Assembly: GCF_009914725.1 (NCBI RefSeq)
Contig: NZ_JAAAWJ010000004.1
Coordinates: 1-62,801 of the forward strand
DNA from: Methanogenium sp. MK-MG
Lineage (GTDB): Archaea; Halobacteriota; Methanomicrobia; Methanomicrobiales; Methanomicrobiaceae
Direction: 5' to 3'
DNA length: 62,801 bases
Under the pieces are notes generated by a model. That model did not search any database, was not told the DNA's origin, and was given only the letters and a program-made list of their open reading frames with translations. Every line of letters begins with the position of its first letter. Position 1 is the first letter of the stretch. A program made the position numbers and the translations under genes. Below are positions 58,870 through 62,801 of this stretch, in pieces.

Positions 58870-60075
58870 TTACAGCAGTGTGTCTTCCCCATTTCCGGAC
58901 TCAGTAATTCCGTCTATAACGATCAGAGCTCCAAAAACGGATCCATCCCCGGAGAACGGTGATATGTAACCCCTGAACTGGATGGTTTTCCCCCATTTTG
59001 ACCGGTATCTGACATGCATGGAATTTTCCTGCACCCCCGTTTCGAGAGCCCGTTTCAGAATATCAGAAAGACCGGCATCTTGCAGGGGGGGAAATGTCAG
59101 AAGATTTATTTTCCGGGTCTCCTCTATTCCGGGCGACTCCAGTATCTCCAGCATCTTCGGATTGACATAGTCAATGGTTCCTTCCCGATCACAGGTGATA
59201 ATACCAACAGGAGAGTTCTCTGCCAGGGATCGATAGCGTTCCTCACTCTTGCACAGGGCCTCCTCTGCCTGCTTACGCCAGGTGATGTCCCGTGATACAC
59301 CAAGCACTCCGGTCGGATGTCCATGAACATCGCGCAGACAGCGGACTGAGTTCTCCACCCAGACAGTGGAACCGTCCTTACAATACTCCTCTGTCTCAAA
59401 GAGAATGGTTCGGTTCGGGTCAGCAGTCCCGGTTGCTTCAAGTGCCAGTTCTTCCTGAAACCGTCGCACCACCCGCTCACAGGATGTCGGAGTCATCTTC
59501 TCTTCAAGGGACTGGGCCAGATCCTCTTCAGCCGTGAAACCCCGCATTTTTTTCCCCGACGGACTGACATAGGTCAGGTTAAATTCCATATCAAACATCC
59601 AGATATTGTCTGCAACATTATCTGCGATGAACCGGTATCGCTCCTCACTCCGCCGCAATGCCTCCTCTGCTCTCCGGTGGGACACCGCGTACTTGATCTT
59701 GTTGATAAGTTCAGCAAACTGTGACCGGGGATCACCGCCTTTCTGAATATAAAAATCGGCTCCATTGTTGAGCGCCTCAATGACTACATCTTTGCGACCC
59801 CTGCCGGTAAAGATCAGGAATGGAATGGCATTCCCTTCACCCCTGAGATATTTGAGAAATTCGATCCCATTCATATCCGGCATCTCGTAGTCAGATATGA
59901 TCGCATCAAATGGTTCCTCTGCAAGTATCCGTATTGCCTCCGCCGCACTGGTTGCTGTAATAACGGTAAAAGTGCCGGAATGCTCCAGATACAGTTTGCT
60001 CAGTTCAAGAAGTGCAGGTTCATCATCCACGTATAAAAGGGAGATTGCCTGTGATTCTGTACCTGCAGATACCAT
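58870..60075 (-). CDS. Response regulator receiver-PAS-PAS protein without kinase domain
   Basis: This 401-residue signalling protein has a receiver domain (residues 12-130): acidic pair D17/D18 in LLYVDDEP, phospho-acceptor D62 in IISDYEMPDMNG, T90 and K112. Two PAS domains follow: about 150-265 (YRFIADNVADNIWMFDMEFN) with a PAC tail (GVLGVSRDITWRKQAEEAL), and about 275-390 (YRSLAENSPVGIITCDREGT). No histidine kinase or output domain follows, so it must act by protein contacts. The start at MVSAGTESQAIS is preferred over an upstream in-frame ATG. Such REC-PAS proteins are common in Methanomicrobiales. Confidence 0.85.
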   Translation of the reverse strand: MVSAGTESQAISLLYVDDEPALLELSKLYLEHSGTFTVITATSAAEAIRILAEEPFDAIISDYEMPDMNGIEFLKYLRGEGNAIPFLIFTGRGRKDVVIEALNNGADFYIQKGGDPRSQFAELINKIKYAVSHRRAEEALRRSEERYRFIADNVADNIWMFDMEFNLTYVSPSGKKMRGFTAEEDLAQSLEEKMTPTSCERVVRRFQEELALEATGTADPNRTILFETEEYCKDGSTVWVENSVRCLRDVHGHPTGVLGVSRDITWRKQAEEALCKSEERYRSLAENSPVGIITCDREGTIDYVNPKMLEILESPGIEETRKINLLTFPPLQDAGLSDILKRALETGVQENSMHVRYRSKWGKTIQFRGYISPFSGDGSVFGALIVIDGITESGNGEDTLL

Positions 60076-60251
60076 CCATAACGGTTTTTCGGTATAGTCT
60101 ATAATTGTATGGAAAATATTCTGAAAACCATATTTATGTGGGGCCATTTATGAAATAAAGGATGCACTGTAGAAATCCAAATTATTCGCCCCATCCGGTA
60201 TCAAACCGTGTATCCAGCAGCGGGGAATTCATTCTGATAATTAGGACCGGA

Positions 60252-60380
60252 ATGAAAGACCTCACAGGAAAGTGTGACAAAACCATGCGCAGTCTCAATG
60301 CAGAATTTGACATTGATAAGCGTGACGCACGGGCAATCGCAAGAGATTATCTGGTCGCAGAAGGACTGATTTCCGGCTGA
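60252..60380 (+). CDS. Possible 42-residue basic small protein
   Basis: The frame MKDLTGKCDKTMRSLNAEFD continues IDKRDARAIARDYLVAEGLI and SG. It is helical and charged and looks coding. GGACCGGA just upstream is a weak ribosome site. A longer in-frame version from 60162 is less protein-like. No family recognised. Confidence 0.45.
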   Translation: MKDLTGKCDKTMRSLNAEFDIDKRDARAIARDYLVAEGLISG

Positions 60381-60420
60381 CAACAAAACGGAATCAGGAG
60401 ACCGAATCTGAAAAAACAAT

Positions 60421-60465
60421 AGGGGTAAACACACACAGAAGAGGACGCAGAGGAGAAACAGTGCC
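60421..60465 (+). repeat. Imperfect direct repeat, copy A (downstream of the MFS gene)
   Basis: The sequence runs GGGGTAAACACACACAGAAG, then AGGACGCAGAGGAGAAACAG. It matches copy B at 61806-61850 with a few substitutions and one indel, in the same orientation. The pair brackets the MFS gene. Confidence 0.7.
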
Positions 60466-60502
60466 CCCGCAGACTTCCTGTGCCCTGTCTCCATTCACTG
60501 CC

Positions 60503-61753
60503 TTATCCATTCACTCCCCTTTCTGCCGGCCGCTTCCTGCTCCGAACCACGAGGAGCCAGAACGGAACCAGAGCTGCCAGTGCGAGGAGACCGGAGATGA
60601 TGAATATGGCATCAACGCCACAGGATACCAGAATTACGCCGAATATTAGTGGGGGGATGGTGATTCCCATACTGACCACGGTATTGAAGGCCCCCATTGC
60701 AACGCCCTGTCCAAGCTCCCGTCCATCGATTGCCACCACCGCCGTTGCCGCAGAGATGGCCATTGCATTTCCTACACCAATGCAGAGTGCAATCAGGCCG
60801 ACAACGAAAACATTCCTGACGAATGGAATTACAAGGGTGCCAGCGGATAACAGCAGCGTCCCACCCACCACAAACCAGAATTTTTTGTGCCGGTCGACCA
60901 GTCGGCCGAAATATCCGAGGCTCATCCCCATGGACAGCACCTCGACTGCAATAATCAGTCCGATTACTGTGGTTGAGAAGTGATCTTCATTCGCCGCAAG
61001 GACTGGGAGAAAGACCATGAAGGCAGCATAAGGGAAGCAGTTGATGAAACGATAGAAGAGCGAAGCCTGCATCCGCCTGTGGAGAAATGCCTTCCAGATA
61101 CTGGGGGACTTATGATATTCCGGTTTCGAATCAGGGAGATACCGGATACATAGCAAACATGGGATAAATGACAGCACAGCCATGAGCAGAAAGACCGCAC
61201 TCAACCCTGACAGGTGGTACAGGGCACCACCAATCAGGGGGCCTGCTCCCATTCCCAGATAGAACACGTTGGAGAGGCGCCCCTGGTATTGCCCTTCCAT
61301 CCCCTGAGGCGTGAGATCCCCTACATAGGCCATCGCGATCGGCCCGATCATCGCCGAGGCGATCCCATGGACGAACCGGATCACAAAGAGTTCACAGACC
61401 GAACCTGCGAAGATATAACAGAGCGATACAACAGTATAGAGTGCAAGCCCTGCCGAAATTAACCATTTTCTGCCATGCCTGTCGGAGTAATTCGCGATGG
61501 CAGGAGTGAACATGATGCGGGAGAGACCGTAGCCCGCGAAGAGAGCTCCGACCCAGAAGTGGCTGGCCCCGAAATTGTCAACAAAAATTGGCAGCAGGGG
61601 AATGACAATTCCCAGACCCAGCATTCCAAGAAAGACTGCAACAAGGAGGATGTACATCGGCCCCCGGAAAAACTCTTCGCCCATAACGGATTGATATGCT
61701 ATTTTGGCGGCATGAAGGTTTTGATCAGAAAAGAAAGGTGCCGAATCAGCCAT
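60503..61753 (-). CDS. MFS transporter
   Basis: This 416-residue major facilitator protein has about twelve helices. The loop 2-3 signature is NYSDRHGRKWLI (the GxxxDRxGR(K/R) motif), and a related DRHKKFW occurs in the second half, showing the two-fold build. The start at 61753 (MADSAPFFSD) gives a 22-residue head; MGEEFFRGPM at 61684 is an alternative. The group resembles drug/efflux transporters. It is flanked by direct repeats, which may mark acquisition or mobility. Confidence 0.88.
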   Translation of the reverse strand: MADSAPFFSDQNLHAAKIAYQSVMGEEFFRGPMYILLVAVFLGMLGLGIVIPLLPIFVDNFGASHFWVGALFAGYGLSRIMFTPAIANYSDRHGRKWLISAGLALYTVVSLCYIFAGSVCELFVIRFVHGIASAMIGPIAMAYVGDLTPQGMEGQYQGRLSNVFYLGMGAGPLIGGALYHLSGLSAVFLLMAVLSFIPCLLCIRYLPDSKPEYHKSPSIWKAFLHRRMQASLFYRFINCFPYAAFMVFLPVLAANEDHFSTTVIGLIIAVEVLSMGMSLGYFGRLVDRHKKFWFVVGGTLLLSAGTLVIPFVRNVFVVGLIALCIGVGNAMAISAATAVVAIDGRELGQGVAMGAFNTVVSMGITIPPLIFGVILVSCGVDAIFIISGLLALAALVPFWLLVVRSRKRPAERGVNG

Positions 61754-61805
61754 ATTTTCCCGAAAACAAATATATTGAAAAGAGAGACTCCCCGAAGAGA
61801 TAATC

Positions 61806-61850
61806 AACAAGGGTAAAACACAAAGAAGAGCACGCAGAGAAGAAACAGCC
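61806..61850 (+). repeat. Imperfect direct repeat, copy B (upstream of the MFS gene)
   Basis: The sequence runs AGGGTAAAACACAAAGAAGA, then GCACGCAGAGAAGAAACAGC. See copy A at 60421-60465. Both are purine-rich on this strand and lack obvious terminal inversion. Confidence 0.7.
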
Positions 61851-62007
61851 TGAAATGTAAAACATCGTCCAAAAATGTGGCAATTCGCTACTTATATGCT
61901 GTGATCTCTCTGCTGCTCAGGAATATCCGGGCCACACTGCAGTGGAAATACTTTTCTCCAATAAAGAGAGGGCCAAAAACTGTTGATGAGGACCGGTTCA
62001 GATTCAG

Positions 62008-62801
62008 TCAGTCAGTTATCCGGAAGAGTTTGTCACCTGGTCTGAGTGGAACCGGTATTTTTATTCCGCAGTTCTCTCCTTTCCCTGCGGAAGCAACTGA
62101 TTCGTGATTGATCTGGATTTCCTGGATGGCACTGTAGTGCGCAGACGTTTTTTTGCCGTAGATTAAAATTTTGTCGCCGATATTTACCTCACCCGCACGG
62201 ATGGCAAATTCTGCCACCCGGATTTTATTGTAATAGTTTACCACTTCGCCGCAGTAGGATTTTGACTCTGTTGCGGCAGGACCACGGCTGATCCAGTCTG
62301 TATCGAGACCTTTGTAAAAACCCTCTGAAAACCCTCTGTTGTAGGTCTTTGCGAGCTCTTCTTTGAGCATGCCGACAAGCCCGGGGGTATAAACTCCTGC
62401 AGCTATTGCGTCGAGGGCCTTTCGGTAACAGGATACGGTTGTTTTCACATATTCAGGAGGCCTGATTCTCCCTTCAATTTTAAACGAACTGATGCCTGCG
62501 TCAATCAGGCCGGGAAGTATACCGACTGAGCAGAGATCCTTTGGGCTGAGGACATAATTGTGGCCCAGAATATATGTGTTGTCCTCGTCTTCCACATCGG
62601 TAATTTTGTAGAGTCTTCGGCAGGGCTGTATGCACTGCCCACGGTTTGCGGATTTACCGAATGTTTCGCCGGACAGAAAACACCTGCCGGATACACTCAC
62701 GCACATCGCACCGTGAACAAAGGTCTCTATCTCACAGTGCAGTCCGTCACGTTTCGCCTGTCTGCTGATGTCAGCGATCTCATCCAGAGAACATTCCCGT
62801 G
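62008..62801 (-). CDS. Peptidase U32 family protein (5' end outside the window)
   Basis: At least 264 codons of a U32 protein, open at the window edge. The visible N-terminal part reads RECSLDEIADISRQAKRDGL, then CEIETFVHGAMCVSVSGRCF, and RGQCIQPCRRLYKI, the conserved E.F.HGA.C...SGRC.LS......(N)RG.C.QPCR signature. GISSFKIEGRIRPPEYVKTT follows. The C-terminal part is the beta-barrel tail (KILIYGKKTSAHYSAIQEIQ). Family members act as collagenase-like peptidases or, in TrhP/RlhA, in RNA hydroxylation; the cysteine set favours the RNA-modification type. Confidence 0.9.
   Translation of the reverse strand, partial: RECSLDEIADISRQAKRDGLHCEIETFVHGAMCVSVSGRCFLSGETFGKSANRGQCIQPCRRLYKITDVEDEDNTYILGHNYVLSPKDLCSVGILPGLIDAGISSFKIEGRIRPPEYVKTTVSCYRKALDAIAAGVYTPGLVGMLKEELAKTYNRGFSEGFYKGLDTDWISRGPAATESKSYCGEVVNYYNKIRVAEFAIRAGEVNIGDKILIYGKKTSAHYSAIQEIQINHESVASAGKGENCGIKIPVPLRPGDKLFRITD

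Noticed and set aside
1-62801. CRISPR arrays, prophage, rRNA operons or a replication origin
   Set aside because: No regularly spaced repeats, phage structural genes, rRNA sequence or clustered origin boxes with cdc6 were seen in the window.

Overview
This window looks like chromosomal DNA of a methanogenic euryarchaeon, most likely of the order Methanomicrobiales. The archaeal evidence is an A-type ATP synthase operon, L15e and L37Ae, RNA polymerase subunit P, proteasome alpha, archaeal RNase P proteins, SBDS and KEOPS Pcc1, a UbiA-type archaeal lipid synthase, tRNA-Tyr with an intron, and TATA-box promoters. The methanogen assignment rests on an HdrA-like protein, NifX/MRP iron-sulfur modules and overall family content. 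The order-level placement is inference; no species is claimed.

Region 1 (1-22150) is dense housekeeping DNA. It holds the 5' part of hisI, an A24 peptidase, two tRNAs and a 2-isopropylmalate synthase. A minus-strand information-processing superoperon follows (rpl15e, rnp3, rnp2, psmA, SBDS, rpl37ae, rpoP, Brix, pcc1, pfdB), in which SBDS is followed directly by rpl37ae with no exosome genes. Next come moaC, the NAD(P)HX repair enzyme, a DHH/PUA/NAC/TrmI operon, pyrBI, coaD, an operon of gamma carbonic anhydrase, short HdrA-like protein, MtnA and DUF116, then a lipid prenyltransferase, tRNA-Arg, Trm1 and a DRG-type GTPase.

Region 2 (22468-32167) is a complete A-type ATP synthase operon on the minus strand, in the order H-I-K-E-C-F-A-B-D plus a tiny hydrophobic polypeptide at the end. 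Its rotor subunit K has six fused hairpins, five of which carry an ion-binding Glu, and subunit C has an added N-terminal membrane helix.

Region 3 (32382-62801) is looser and more accessory. It contains tRNA-Glu, a TrmB regulator, a molybdate/tungstate-type ABC transporter with two tandem binding proteins and an embedded TrmO, an AdoMet decarboxylase-like protein behind a palindromic operator, an orphan DNA methyltransferase and a permease. It also has a lone TerY-P-type kinase with a degenerate ATP loop, a MazF-like toxin, a TnpB remnant beside a small gene, a NifX/MRP/MRP/DUF134/DUF5320 operon, a membrane-anchored acetolactate decarboxylase, an RRM protein, REC-PAS-PAS, MFS and U32 peptidase genes.

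The best candidate for an undescribed system is the six-gene operon at 53689-55705, behind a strong TATA box. It encodes a Cdc48-N-like beta-barrel protein with an amphipathic tail, a membrane-anchored coiled-coil protein, three paralogous small proteins sharing a YLD...EW module (one membrane-anchored), and a protein whose eight cysteines are spaced like a FYVE finger.
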